Shown here piece after piece: positions 13,323 to 27,298 of a stretch of DNA of 64,000 bases. The translations under genes and the position numbers were made by a program. The number at the start of each line of letters is the position of its first letter. The first letter of the stretch is position 1. The stretch lies in the NCBI RefSeq assembly GCF_023973825.1, contig NW_027122950.1:186001-250000 (forward strand), given 5' to 3'. This DNA is from Plasmodium brasilianum (Eukaryota > Apicomplexa > Aconoidasida > Haemosporida > Plasmodiidae). A model generated the notes under the pieces. That model saw only the letters and a list, made by a program, of their open reading frames with translations. It was not told where the DNA came from and searched no databases.

Positions 13323-16300
13323 AATGACCCTATATTGATGCTCTAATTCGTTGAAAATGAAAATGTTAAAGAAATTTAACCGTGTACATTTTGTATCAAT
13401 AGTTTATTTTAAAAATTAAGATGTATTAAAAGGAATTACATATTTATGAGCTACGTAGTAATTTATATTAGAAATATAAAGTAAATAAATTTATTATTAT
13501 ATATTTGTAAGAGTTTTATCTTATTTTACCTTAAATAAATATAAAACAACGGAAGATATATCCTAAATATGTTTTGAAATTAAATGGTAGTTAAGCATAT
13601 ATTAGTGTATAAAATTTATATAACCTTCATTAAAGGAATCACAATAACTTACAAAAAAAAAATTACATATAAATTAAATGTAAAATAAGTTAAAATTTAC
13701 TATATATAAGTATTATTAATCAATTTATTGCTTTTTTTTTTTTTTTTAACGCAAAAATAAGTATATGAATACTGTTGTATTAAGGTAAACAATTTTTTTT
13801 GTTCAAGTTTTTTTGGAAAATAAATAATCTATAAACCAGATAATTATTAACACTTATAGTATGTTTGTTATTATGTTATATTTATCATTTTTCCCATATT
13901 GGACACTACATTGTAATTATATTGTTAACGGTTTTTTATTTTTAATACCTTATATATAGAAATGGGAAATAATAATATATAAATTATACTATATTGTTTC
14001 TGTTTTTGAGAATGATAAATAACATTATAATGCACTTAATCCATTTAATAATATATGCAAATAATCTACCAAAAATTTAATGAGTTATGCTATATATTAT
14101 GCCATAGAATAATTTTAAATAGTATGCATTATCATATATATACATATATATGTATATTCGGTACTTGTCTATTACCATTTTTGAATAAAATTGATTTCAT
14201 TTGGACTAAATGTTAATTAATAAAGAATACGTTAAGGTATATTATTTATTGAATAAAATGTTGACTGCTTATGAAATATATGAAAAATTATTAGAATATA
14301 CTTATGAGAACGTCATTCGTATTATATGTCTAAAAAAACGTAAAATGAATTATAACTATGTAATGAAAAATAATAATACTAAATTTCTCGTAAATGCAAT
14401 AATATATTAAATTAAATAATACAAAATTATTGAAGTTTCGTAAAAGTTTTTTTGTACTTATTCATATATATATTCTAATAAATACATCAAAAATATTTTT
14501 TTTAATTTTATTTCTATTTTTATTTTTTTTTTCTGCATTTGTTATGAATCTGAAAATATAGTTGTAAGACTATTATTAAGTATTCATTTATGAATTAGAA
14601 TGACAAAATTAAGTATTAGCTTATAATATTTTTTAAATATTAATAAATAAATGAAATCACAGAACTCTTTAAAAATATTACTTGCAATATAATTTATTAT
14701 TTGTTAATGTAAATATATTATTACTTATTTTAAAATTTTTTGTGAAACAAGCATATAAAAGATAATGTATAAGCAAGAAATTAAAATAATATATATATTA
14801 GTAAATTTTAGTAAATAATTATTTGCATTAGTGGTTGCTTCAATATAATTATGTTTAACCAATCTGTTATATTAAAGAATTATTGGTTTTTACTTATTTG
14901 TAATTTTTGAATTTATTTTTACTCAATTTTTATTTATTTTTTTTCTGTTCTTTATATTTTAATCCCTTACATACTATCTCATTTTTTTTTTAAATATTTT
15001 TATTTATTACATTGTACATGGGAATATATGTGATAGTAATTCATCATTTTTTAAGATATTATATATTTAAAATATCTCATTTGAATATATAAGATATGTG
15101 GAAAATATAGTATATAATATATATGTAATAGTGGTTGATTAGGTAGCAAAATAAAAGAAAATATACTTTTCCGAAATATGTGAAAGTATACTGGAAGAAC
15201 ATTATTATAATTGTTATAAAGTGTATATAAAACAATTTATTTGCTCTATATTTTTTTTTTTTTATTGTTTTATATGTGTATGAAAAATCTTACTGTTTTG
15301 ATGTATCCTTTATTATTATATTTTTAATATATTATAAAATTTATTGCATAACATTACAGTTTATACATAACATATAAGTTAAATAAATAAAAAAAATAGT
15401 AAATATTATTATGAATTATATGATATTTCTCCATAGTTCGATGATTATTTTATTAATTTATTTTAAAAATATATTTTAATATTAAAATAGATATATTAAA
15501 TAAGTGGAATATTCATATAAAATGCACTAATGATATTCCAGCATGTATAAATATATATATATAACGTTTTATTAAGAATACTTTTAACGTATATAGTATG
15601 CAAAAATATTTGTATTCTTTATGTATTAAAACCAACTTTTTAATAATTATAAAAAAATTATATGCCCAATATTAATTATAATCACATAAATACATTATAC
15701 TGTTGTTCACTTAAAAAAATATTATTCGTCCAATTGAATAATTAAAAAATAATAAAAAAAAAAAAAAAATTCACAAAATTAACAATAATATATTATTATC
15801 TTTTTAATATATATATATTTTTGTTATGACAGCGTTTATGATAGCGATTATTTAGTTTTTAATAGGTTTTAGCAGAACTGGATTCTTTAATAATCTTATG
15901 TATATCTGATGTTTAGAATGAAATAAATATTCATCCATTTTTATATATTCATAATAATATAAATGTAGCATACAAAACAGAATAAAAATAAACGTTGTAT
16001 ATAATGAAATTCCCTTAAACATTTACATGCAAAGAGGATTTTTCTATTTTAGTAAAAATCCTTGTTCCTAAATATTTTTTGGGGATATTTTAATAAAACA
16101 AAATATATATATTTAACTAACTTATTTATGTTTTTTCTATATTAAGGAATACTATAAAAATGATTTATTATCTTTGTAAAATATTATATTTTTTCCTTAT
16201 TGAGTATATATTATATAAGGAAAATGCATTATTATATGTACATCTGCATAAAGTGCAGAAACTTTTCACATGAAGTCTTTTTTGTATTTGCTAAATTATA

Positions 16301-19300
16301 CATAAATAAAAAAGAAAATAAATATAAAATAATATTAACAATTTTTAAAGTGTTATTTTTATATTTATTCTAGCTATATATTACAATATATACAGAAAAT
16401 AAAATGTTCGATTTTTATGGAATATAATGTTTTATATGTGAGGTTTCAAAATATTACTTGAAGATATCAATATTTTCACTTTAGAACGAAAGAAAATTCT
16501 TTAAACTTTTCTCTTTATTATATTTTTAATATAAATTATATGTTTTGTTTATACAAAAAGTTCATGTAACTTAATCTAATGCTTATATTCATCGCATCCA
16601 CGATAAAAAATATCATTAATTATATAATTGTCATACAAATAGATGTGAACAGAAAATTGTAAATAATTCTTGTAATCAACTAGAAACATTTTAAAATAAA
16701 TATGGAACTAGTAAAAAATATATGTCTATGTTCAAAAGTGTATAATAGTTAAAATATATTAATGAACTACATGAAGTTACTGAATCTCAGTCATTTTTAG
16801 TTTCAGTAAAGTACTGATAAGAGAAATAACTGTCAAATAAACCACCTTATGATGGTACTTGGAGTTAATTTATCTATTAATTTTCCATAAATAGATTAAT
16901 ACTTATTGTAATATTTTTCATATTTTTCTTTTTGTATTACATTATATATTATTTGAATTAAAAATGTGAACACTTTTCTATAGTAGCAATATATAACGAT
17001 AATAATTTATTACTATATTAGAACTTTTTATCTCTCTATGTAATACTTAGTGATATTAGTTTATTACATTTTGACAATGATGTTATTTCCAAAGAATAAA
17101 AAATAAAAAGTTGTCGAAATGTGTAGAACGCAATGACAAAATACAGATAACTTGTTTTGAAAATCATTGGATATATATGAGTAGAGAGATATTACATAAT
17201 ATATACAGAAAAAAGTGCTAATGTATAAATTTCCAATAAAACATATATTTGTGAATATAAAATAAGACCTTAATAAACTTAATGAAATATATTTTAAAAG
17301 AATGCAAAAAAAAAGTTAAAATAATTTTTTTTTAACAATAATACTACTAATGTAATATATAAGTGTATGATTCTAACAGAATTATAAAACTTTGATAAGT
17401 GAAGAGCCGTATAAACTATTATAATAAGGTTAAAAAAGAAAATATTTAATTAAAAATCAAGTATTTTACTAAAAGACTAAGTTATGAATACATAGGATGA
17501 GAAAATAAAAAAGCATTAATTTTTATTGTATAATCAATATTCATATTAATGTTTAGTATGAACATAGTAAGGATATATAAAATTTCTTCTAAGTAACCCA
17601 TCTTATTATATATATAAATGGATAGTAAAGAAGAGACGTTTATTAACTGAATAAGTGTAGGACGAATAGAAACTATTAAATGTAAACAGAATTATGATTA
17701 AATTAACTAAAATTTCGTAATAGATAGAGTATATCATATATTGTAATTCAGAATTAATATATAAATTATGTTTTTTGCACTATAGTAATATATTTGTCAA
17801 AAATATCTTAAAGTCTGTAATCCAAAATTTTAAATACAAATGCTATAAAATAGAATTTTATATTAAAAATATTTATAGAGAATAAAAATATTTAATCCAA
17901 TATCATTAAAAAATTTTAATTGAATATTAACAATACTATCTAATATTTTATATTGAGATAATGGGGATATAATTTAATGAATTTTTACTAAAATCAAACA
18001 TATAGACAAATTTCTTGTATAGTTCTAGTAGACTCTATATTTACTTGCATTTCTAATAAATAAAACGTAAAATTAAAAATTATTTAAGGTAAAATAAAGT
18101 CTTATGTTATAATTTTCTACTATATTATGCTTTAATACTGCTTGAACTATTGGAATATATTTATAATGACATATTGCAGAAGGAAATAATATGAACTATA
18201 AAATTTTAATACTTAAGGGTATTTTTTTAAAATATTATATATGACAGTTACTTAAATTTTTCATTTATACAAATTAAATATGAGATAATTATAATATGTT
18301 ATATAAAGTAATTGAAAAATATTACATAGGATTGTTTTCTAGTATATATGTATCTAGAAATTGTGAAGTTTAATGTGTAATGTAATACTGTTGATGTGTT
18401 TAATGTGAAATGTTTCAATGTCAAAAAAATCTATTTTAATGTTAAATATTATTTTTTAAATAAATAATATATTAATGATGCTATGAAAAAATAGAATATT
18501 CAATAATACGTTTGAATTTTTATTAATTTATCATTACTTTTAATGAAATGCAAAGTATAAATTGATATAGGATAAAATAATTATGATCATTTATAAAAGC
18601 AAAATAATAAAAAATACCTTTAAAAAGAAAAAATTTGGTTATATAAATTTTTGAAAGCAAATTTTACTTATTTATTTTCATAATCTAAATTTATTTTTGG
18701 AAAAACATATAATGTTTTATGTTTGTACATGTTCAAATACAATTTTAAGTTTGTTATGTATGTAAATAATGTATTCAATTACAACTTAAATATATAATAT
18801 CCTATAATACAATAACATTACATTTATATATATTCCAATGTATACGGTTATTAAACAACATATTTCAAAAAAAAAAATTGCATATATCGTAAGAAATTAA
18901 AATAAAATGATTGTGTTTGTGAAGGAACAAAAAATTGTATATAGCTAATTTAAAAAGTTAAAAATGCTTTATTATATTAAATCTTAAATAGAATGAATAA
19001 ACTTAACTATAATAAATTTAACTGTTTACTTGATAAAATTATTAAAAATTTATTTATTTATTAATATATATTTTTTTATATTACTTTTTCAATATTTTTT
19101 AATCTTTTATTTACCCAATACAAGTGAAGTGTTAAAATTAGATATAAATTTACATTATAGTAGAATAACATGTAATATATATAATACATTTAAATTTTTC
19201 TGTAATTTCGTTTGCAAATACATGTCTTAAAAATATTGTAAAATAATATACGAATATTTTTATTTTTTATAGCAAATAATATTTACTGACAGTGTTAAAG

Positions 19301-20527
19301 AGATATATATTCGTATAGTTATCAAATGCAGTAAAAATTGAAAAAATAAATAACAAATTTTAATCTATTTATTTGAACATTTATATTAATAATTAGAAAA
19401 AAATTATTACGAAAGTTCAACGTTTTTGTTTAATTTCATATATTATTGCATTTACATGAAATTATAATAATTTTATTTTTTATTGTAATGTTCTAACAAA
19501 AATTTTTTTTTTTTTAACCATATTGTATAATTATTTTCTTTATAAGTATAACCTAATAATTTTTCATATTTTGAATAATTTGTTAAACGCATTTTTATTA
19601 ATAAATATACGTTAGTGCCCATTTTACTAATTAAAATTTAGTCCTAATGGAATCATTCGTATCCAAATGTGGCAACATATATACCCAGTAGAACACTTAT
19701 ATATAATAATTTATACTAATTTAAAAATATTAAATTTCATGTTTACCATAAGTAATGAAATTTATATAATTCATATATATAGAATGATTAGACAAGTTCG
19801 TACATATTAATTCCATGTATTTGCCTTAACTATAGCAAAAATTTAGTGTAATTTATATATTATTAATTCTCACCAAGGGATAAAAGGAATTAAATATAAA
19901 AAACTATTTATAAAGTTATAACATTATAATGGAATACATCAAAAATAAATAACAAAGAAGTATAAAAAGAAACATACTATAAGTACTTATGACTATTTTT
20001 CTTAGAGATTATATGTTATTTTTCACGTAAAAGTTTAAAAAGTGTCATTTACATTAATACAGGTAAAAAATAATTATACATATAAAATTTATAACTAAAA
20101 AATAAAGGATATAATACATATTTTATTGATAATTTTATACAATAATTCTTGTATTGCTTATTATTGTTACTTATATGTAATTTTATATATTTAGCTATTG
20201 AGATTTTTTTATATAAGAGGAAATATTAATTTTATAAAAAAATATATACTCATCTTTGTTTTGATATCAAAATAGGAATAGGATGCATCTACTATTGTGA
20301 TAAATTCTTTTAATGTAAAACGAGATAAGAAGATTATAAAAGAAATAATAATGTATTCAATTAATTTCTAGTTATAATATAAATACTTCTGTATTTTATT
20401 AATTTCTTTTTGCTCTTAAATAATAATGATTTTAAAATTACTATATTGATAAATAAAAAGATGTAATTTCATATTTTTCTTTCTTTTTATTATTCACAAC
20501 GAACTAAGATAGCAACGAAGTGTCATT
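13323..20527. promoter_or_regulatory. Spacer between the divergent STP1 genes
   Basis: About 7.2 kb of A+T-rich sequence between the start codons of two oppositely transcribed STP1 genes, so it must hold both promoters. No specific motif can be assigned by eye. Both genes share the context g-t-c-a-t-t directly before ATG. The small frames at 14210-14410 and 19030-19230 look like chance open reading in low-complexity sequence. No relic recognised. Confidence 0.5.
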
Positions 20528-23102
20528 ATGAAATGGGTAAAATATATTCTTCCTTAATATATCTAAATTTAGATATAAACTGTTTATTAATAAAAAAAAC
20601 CGTCATATTTTAAATAATATAAAATTTGATGAATAAATAATTCCTAATTATTCTTTTAATTTTAGAATTTAAGTGGACAAGGTTATGGGGTTTTGGAATA
20701 TTTTAGAAATCCACAATTTAAGGAAATTATAGAATATATTAAAAAGGAAACTCCTAAATTAAAGTCTATAAGACGTAAAAATGATTTTAGAGAAAAATGC
20801 TTATATTTTGCTGAATATGTAATTGAAAAAAGGTATAAAAATCCACCTAGGTTTAAACAAGAAAATTGGGAAGCAGCACTTAAAACATGGGTAAAGCATT
20901 ATTTCTTCAAGGAGAAAACTAAATATGGTATCTGTCCTGTTATTTTTGAGCAGAACGATAGAGATCTTTTAGAATTAACATATAAGGCAGAGGATTTCTT
21001 TGAAAAAAAAGAAAAAGAATTAAAAAAAATAAAACACTTAAAAGAAAAAAAAGAAATTTCAAATAATTGCATTAATGATAATAAATGTAAACGTTCATGT
21101 GAGGAATATAATGAATGGATTATATCTATGAAGAAAGAATTTGAAGGAAAACGAGTCTTCATTTTAAACAATTCTAATAAGGAATTTACAAAATTAAAGA
21201 ATAACAAAACATTGAGCGACTTGGTTAAATCTGATACATTTGAAGAAATTCCTAATTGCTCATACAGGGAAACAGTCGTTAATGTTGAACTTGTATCTGA
21301 GAAAAAAGAGGAAGTTCCTGTAGGAAAACCAGGAGGAGCTCCTAAAGAACAAATTATGAGTTCATCTGGAGAAGATGGGCATTCTATGGAAGCTGCAGTT
21401 CCATCTGAAAGAAATGATCAAATGCCACAAGAAACAAGTACTTCTCATTCATATCAAGTACAACGTGAAAAAGAATCCTTACCTGAAGATCCCCCTAAAG
21501 ATACTGAAGCTAATAGTGCAGAAAACACACAATATGAACCGGAAAGTATGTTACAAATTCCAGGAGATTCTGGAACAGCAGTTGAAGGAAATATAATTTT
21601 ACATCAAGAAAAACCCCTAACTGATGTCCATGCAACTACTTTTACACCTTCTGCACTACCAATTCCTAACTTACCTTTTGTAACATCTGACATCCTTAAA
21701 AAGCCTGGTACCACTAATGCTTGTTATTTTTATATTTTTGAAATAAATACAATATAAAATACATATATATAAGGTTTAATTACAGGTGACAATGGAAGTA
21801 CTCGTATGACGCATATACCGCCTCTTTTAATAAGCCTTCTAATTATTGTATTATTTTCTTTTATTATTAAAGTAAAATAAATGTAAAATATTAAAAATAT
21901 TATAAAGATTTCCTTACTAAAATAATTTGTTGTATAAATACATTTTGCTAAAATTGTAGTATTTTTTAACAGGGTTGTTTAAAAAAAAAAAAAAGATAAA
22001 AAGAAGAGAAGTTAAATTTCTGAGAATATTAGTACCTTCCTATTATAAAAGAAGTAAATTTTTAAGACAAAGTCATTTGGAGCACCCAATAAATGAAGAA
22101 GAAGAAATAATTAAAAAAATAAAAATACAAGAACATAATATGAACAAAAATGAAAATGTATCATACGGAAAAAAGGACAGATCCATAACTATTATAGAAG
22201 TACATATGGAAATACTGGAAGAATGCAGAAATAAAGAATGGGAATATAACAAAGGAGAATTTTTAGCAATATGCCAAGAAGTATTAACAAAAAAAGAAAA
22301 TAGAAACTACACTAACTTAAAAGATGATGAAGTAGTAATGGATAATATTAAAAGTACCAATGAAATTGAAAAACAAAAAAGTCTATGGAGTAAATGGGTG
22401 GAAAGACATAAAATATTGTTGGAAAAATTGAGAAAAAAGGATTGGTTTAACAATCTGAAAAATGATTGGAAAGAAGAAAGTTCATACATAAAAAATAGCG
22501 AAAAATTAAGAAAATATCTTTCAAATGAAAATGAACAAGATCCATTTTTAGAAAGAAAAAAAGATATATGGAGACGTTGGGTATCAAGGAAGGGTACTAT
22601 TGTAGAAAAATATTTGGAAGAGGACTTGTTTGAAAAATTGGCAGAGGAAATATATAATATATTAGATACATATGAAAATGAAGGAAGAAAGGATGATATA
22701 TTATTTATGAATAAAGAAGAATTGGAAAACAAAAAAAATTATGAAGAATTATATAAATATTTTAAAAAAAAATTACTAGAAAAACTGTGCATACTAGTAT
22801 TTATGATGGTATTAGAGGAATGTAAAATTGAGGAGTATATAGAAAATATGGAATCACATTTTGATAATTCTATAAATGAATGTATGACAGGAAAAAACTT
22901 AGATATTAGACCAGAAAATGAGGAAAACTTAATTGATATTAACGTCGATGTTTTAGAGAATAGAAAAAATAATAAATTTAATGCTTATGAAGAAGAAACT
23001 TTTAGAGAAGTACTGGAAGAATGGATAAGAGAAAATGATACCCATGTGAATTCCTTAGATAGTGTCAATAACGTATACAAATTTGATCAAATCGTAGAAT
23101 AA
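20528..23102 (+). CDS. STP1 protein, SURFIN-like, four exons
   Basis: Exons are 20528-20536 (M-K-W), 20666-21707, 21786-21871 and 21960-23102. Introns are GT-AG, phases 0, 1 and 0, giving 759 residues. Exon 2 (residues 4-350) opens N-L-S-G-Q-G and has E-N-W-E-A-A-L-K-T-W, Y-G-I-C-P-V-I-F and a Cys cluster near 138-148 followed by Y-N-E-W-I, then an acidic Pro/Ser/Thr/Gln-rich linker. Exon 3 is 86 nt, the same as in the - strand copy, and encodes the membrane span (about 362-379). For exon 4 I chose the acceptor at 21958-21959 because it gives Y-F-L-T-G-L-F in frame, matching the other copy; the nearer ag at 21971-21972 breaks the frame. Exon 4 (380-759) has L-W-S-K-W (about 521), D-W-F-N-N (about 540), I-W-R-R-W (about 582) and E-E-W-I-R-E (about 733). 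The three-codon first exon is the least certain part. Expected role is as for the divergent copy at 10.8-13.3 kb. Confidence 0.9.
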
Positions 23103-23156
23103 TACATCTTAGAAATTGATAAGAACATACTAAAAATATACTTTAACAATATTTAA
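23103..23156 (+). other. Former STP1 C-terminal tail, now untranslated
   Basis: Directly after the TAA at 23100-23102 the same frame stays open for 17 codons (Y-I-L-E-I-D-K-N, ending F-N-N-I) to a TAA at 23154-23156. The - strand STP1 shows a matching stretch after its own stop, ending D-D-I and then TAA at the aligned place (10694-10692). This suggests an older shared C terminus lost through earlier stops in each copy. Confidence 0.55.
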
Positions 23157-26100
23157 AAGAAGTCAAACCATATCCTTGAAACAAATTTATTAAAATTTTT
23201 GGTGCCTAAAGGGAACAAAGAAAAGGAAGAATGTAAAGTAAAGAAAAATATAAAAGCTAAAACGAGGAATGAAATATGAAGATTAAAAAGTTATTATTTT
23301 AAAAATATTACCCCTATATATAATATTTTATTGTTGCTTAAGAATATCTCTAAGAAAGTTATATTTAATACAAGATTCAATAAAATTAGCAAGACAGTAA
23401 CGTCTATATAAAAAATATATTAATTTTTATATGTTATATTTTAGCATATTTATATATGGAGTTTTGAGCAAAGTTTTTTTGTTTGATTCCTTAATAAATA
23501 TTTTTTTTTAATGAAATAATGGGATATATTAAATTTATATCTTATATTTTTAAATTGTATTTACTTTATTATATATATTTTAGATAAATATATAGTAAAA
23601 TATTTGGTACCCGGTTCCCATAATATTAATATTTATGCGAATACTAAGATCCTGCATCAAATTTTGTTTTTAGTTATATATATATTATGTTATTTCCTAA
23701 TTTTTTTTCCATTTTTATTTAAATAATTAATTTCATTAAACTTCTTTTATTTGATTTAATACTGAATTTTTTATTTTTATAACATAATAATGTTATGTTT
23801 TACCGTAAGTGGAGTAAATTTTTATATATATTTAATATTAAGATCATATATAGTGAGCCATGAAAAAAAAAAAAAATTATAAGATTCTATAATAATTTAT
23901 TTTTCATTCATGTTAAAATATAGTGATACACGTTACGTCTAATAGAATGATCCGATACGAATAATATTATATAAAGATTAATGAATGGTTATTAACCGAA
24001 TATATAATTTAACAAACAAAATATAAATATTCATTGATTAACAAGAAATGGGATAATAATACGCATGTAATAAATAACTGCGTAATGTAGAGATACAATG
24101 TACTTCATTAATAACATTTTATTATAATTCGTAATTTACATTCTTTATATTTGTAAAATGGAGAATAAAAAAACAATTTAGACATGTCCTCGTAGTATAC
24201 ATCGTATATGTTAGATATCTATAAAATGATGTTTTGTATTTCCTAATTATGGGATAAAAAATTAATGATTAAAATATTTCTGACTATGTGAAAAATATGT
24301 TTACTGTCCTTAAATTAATTCTAAAAGATACTTAAGAAAATATATTATTGATTTAGTATTCTTAATTAATTACGAATACATATATATATGTACACAATGT
24401 TTTAATTAGTGGTGAAACATGATAATATTAGACCATTTGATCCAAATAATATTTTATCTAGTATTTTTCTATAATATAATATTAAATATGTTAGAAAAAT
24501 TGCGAACTAGGAAGTAAAATATAGATATAATGAAATTTTTTATGTTATTTTTTATTTTTCTAAAAATTTATTTTTAAAGATTTTGAATATATCATTAATT
24601 TTTTTCATTTACTTTTGTTTAATTTTATCATATGTTTTTGTTTTATGTAATATAATTCTACAAGTAAAAGGAAAAAATATTCTTAAATTCATATTAAAAA
24701 AAGAATAATTTTATTACTTAAATTATATATAAGACAAATATAATTTCTCAGAAATTTTTTGTTAACTAAATTTAGGAAAAATTCATACATATGTACAATA
24801 GAAAAATAAAGCACAATACTATTATACCTTCATATTTTCTGTTAATGTTATTGTATATAATAAAATATATTTTATTTTTTTGGATACTCATTATACAAGT
24901 GTTTTGGACTTACATTGATGAATAAATAAATTTTATGCATTATATATTTCTACTAAATGCAGCTTATTTATTTAGAATAAGTCTTATTTATAATATCTAT
25001 GATAATATATGTACTGCAGGAATTTACCAAACTTTCGTAAAGAAGTAATGAATAATAATCATTATATATCTCTTCATTATATATTTTTAAGTCTTACTAG
25101 GTTGTATATAACTTTTTGAAAATTAATCCTTTCGGTATGTATTCACCTCGAAATAACATGGGCAATAATACTTAATATGTAACATATTAATATCATTCTT
25201 TTATGTATGTATATATATATAGAAATTATTGCATATAAATTTTTATAATATTCAGTTTTTTTTATATATTTACTATCTTATTACTTATTTTTATATTAAA
25301 AATGCAAGAATAAAAACACACATTAATTAATATTTCTTATGTCATTTAACATAGTAATTTATGCTTTATATATAAAATTCACGTATAAGGAAAATTTCTT
25401 AGGCTTTGTTTAATCCCCATTACGGACTTATTGCATGTGTCATAGGGTATAATCCCAAGAATCACAATGTGGGTTAAGATTTAATGTATTAGGAATGTGT
25501 TCTGAATATTCAAAATATATATTATACAGGGCTATATAAATATAAATAACACCTAAATAATTAACAATATAAAATTTCATGAAAAGCTATTTTACATACT
25601 AATATATTTTTCTAGTTTTAGAAAATAATTTTTTTTTATTATATATGAATATTTTGGTGGCCACTTAAAACGAATTTAGAAAAAATTAATAAAATTTTTT
25701 AAATCAACTAACATGATGTTATTTACTATGTTTTATATGTAAGTGATATATGAAATAGTTTTCTAGATATTCGTGATCAGATTTTATCCTAAATTTTGTT
25801 ATAATAATGAAAAAGAAAAAGGTAACACTTATAACTATATGAATTTATTATATATGTAGTAAATATAAACTTACATATACCCATCATATATAAAGAAAAA
25901 AATTTCTAATAGAATGTACTTATATGTATATGTTTATATAAACATAATTAAAATAATGTGTCATTTCAAAAATAAAATTAATGTATAAGATAATTTAAAT
26001 TATTAATTATTTACTCTTTATATAGCAAATTATATTTTATAAATAAAAAATATGTATTAAATCAAGAAATGTGGTTAAATTATGTTGATGAATAATCGTC

Positions 26101-27298
26101 TAAATAAACTCTTTAATAGTATATGACAAAAACAAAAAAATAATATAATTTTAACCAATAATTATTTAATCACTAACTATAATGATTCATTTTTCTTAAC
26201 AATTTTTATATTGTTCTATTGCATTTTATAGTAAACAAAATTTTCTCTATTGTTTCACATATTTTCTTATTATATATAATTAAAAGAAAAATTCAACGTA
26301 GTATAATTATAAAAAGTGTCAATTATATATAATATAAATCTTTATAACATTTTATATATATATGAAGCTTCAGTTTTTTATTAATTTTTTTATTTTTTTT
26401 TAATTATATTTTTTAATTGTAAGAATTTTATAAAATAATTTGTACGAGTTCAAATTCTTATTTGCAATATTATTTATTATATTTGAAATTTTGAAATAAT
26501 ATTATAGGAACATTAGGTATATGGTATAGGAAGAATTATGATTCAATCATTTAAAAAAGTTAATATTAATTTATCTGTTAAAATATAACAGAAAGTAACC
26601 TCAGTCAAAATAATATATATAAATTTTCATTATCAATTCATTTAAGAATATTTGTTTAAAATACAAAATCATGTTATATATTATATACTTCTTATGTAAT
26701 GAATTAAATTCTATTAAATCTATAAATATTTTTTTTCGATATAATAATATTAATTTGCATATTAGAAAAAATTTTTTTTTCCACATATAATATTTTAGCT
26801 GACTCCAAAAGAGTTTGCTTTTTTTTAAATGCAAATATCAATTAAAAATATATTTTAAAAATCTTATATCTATTATGTTATCTAATTTTATTAGATCTTA
26901 TCTATTTCTATAAAAGATTAAGGAAACACTTTAATAATACGAGAAATTAATATATACATTATTTGCAGCTTTTTGTAGGTACAATTATAATATAATAATT
27001 ATATGTTTTTTAATAATTTTTTAAAATTTATTTTATATATTTAATCTTAATAATATTTTTACTTAGAAATATTATTATACTATTTACTATTTAATGAATT
27101 TTTTTTTTTTTTACTTTTGAATGTATGATATAATTAAACATTAAGTAGAGAGAGCTAAAAAGTTTTAAAAATTGAAGGAACTGGTAACAATAAGGAAAAC
27201 CTATAACATGCCTCCTATTGAGTATTATAGAAAAGGTTGTATGGATAAAATTTATATTAACACATAAGATTAGCATTTAACTTAAATAATTTTAAATA
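23157..27298. other. Intergenic, no gene seen
   Basis: The first 120 bases continue the similarity to the flank of the other STP1 (a shared g-a-a-t-g-t-a-a-a-g-t-a string). Beyond that the sequence is A+T-rich and featureless. One less A+T-rich blip lies near 25400-25500. The frames at 26601-26834 and 27091-27276 (-) show no supporting features. Confidence 0.45.

Noticed and set aside
14210..14410. 66-codon frame in the STP1 spacer
   Set aside because: Low-complexity composition, no intron or signal, and such lengths arise by chance in this A+T-rich DNA.
20899..22732. Open frames inside the + strand STP1 (21207-20899, 21375-21596, 22732-22307)
   Set aside because: All overlap well-supported STP1 exons in other frames.
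21973..23102. STP1 exon 4 beginning after the ag at 21971-21972
   Set aside because: It breaks the frame from exon 3. The ag at 21958-21959 keeps phase 0 and matches the homologous exon of the other copy.
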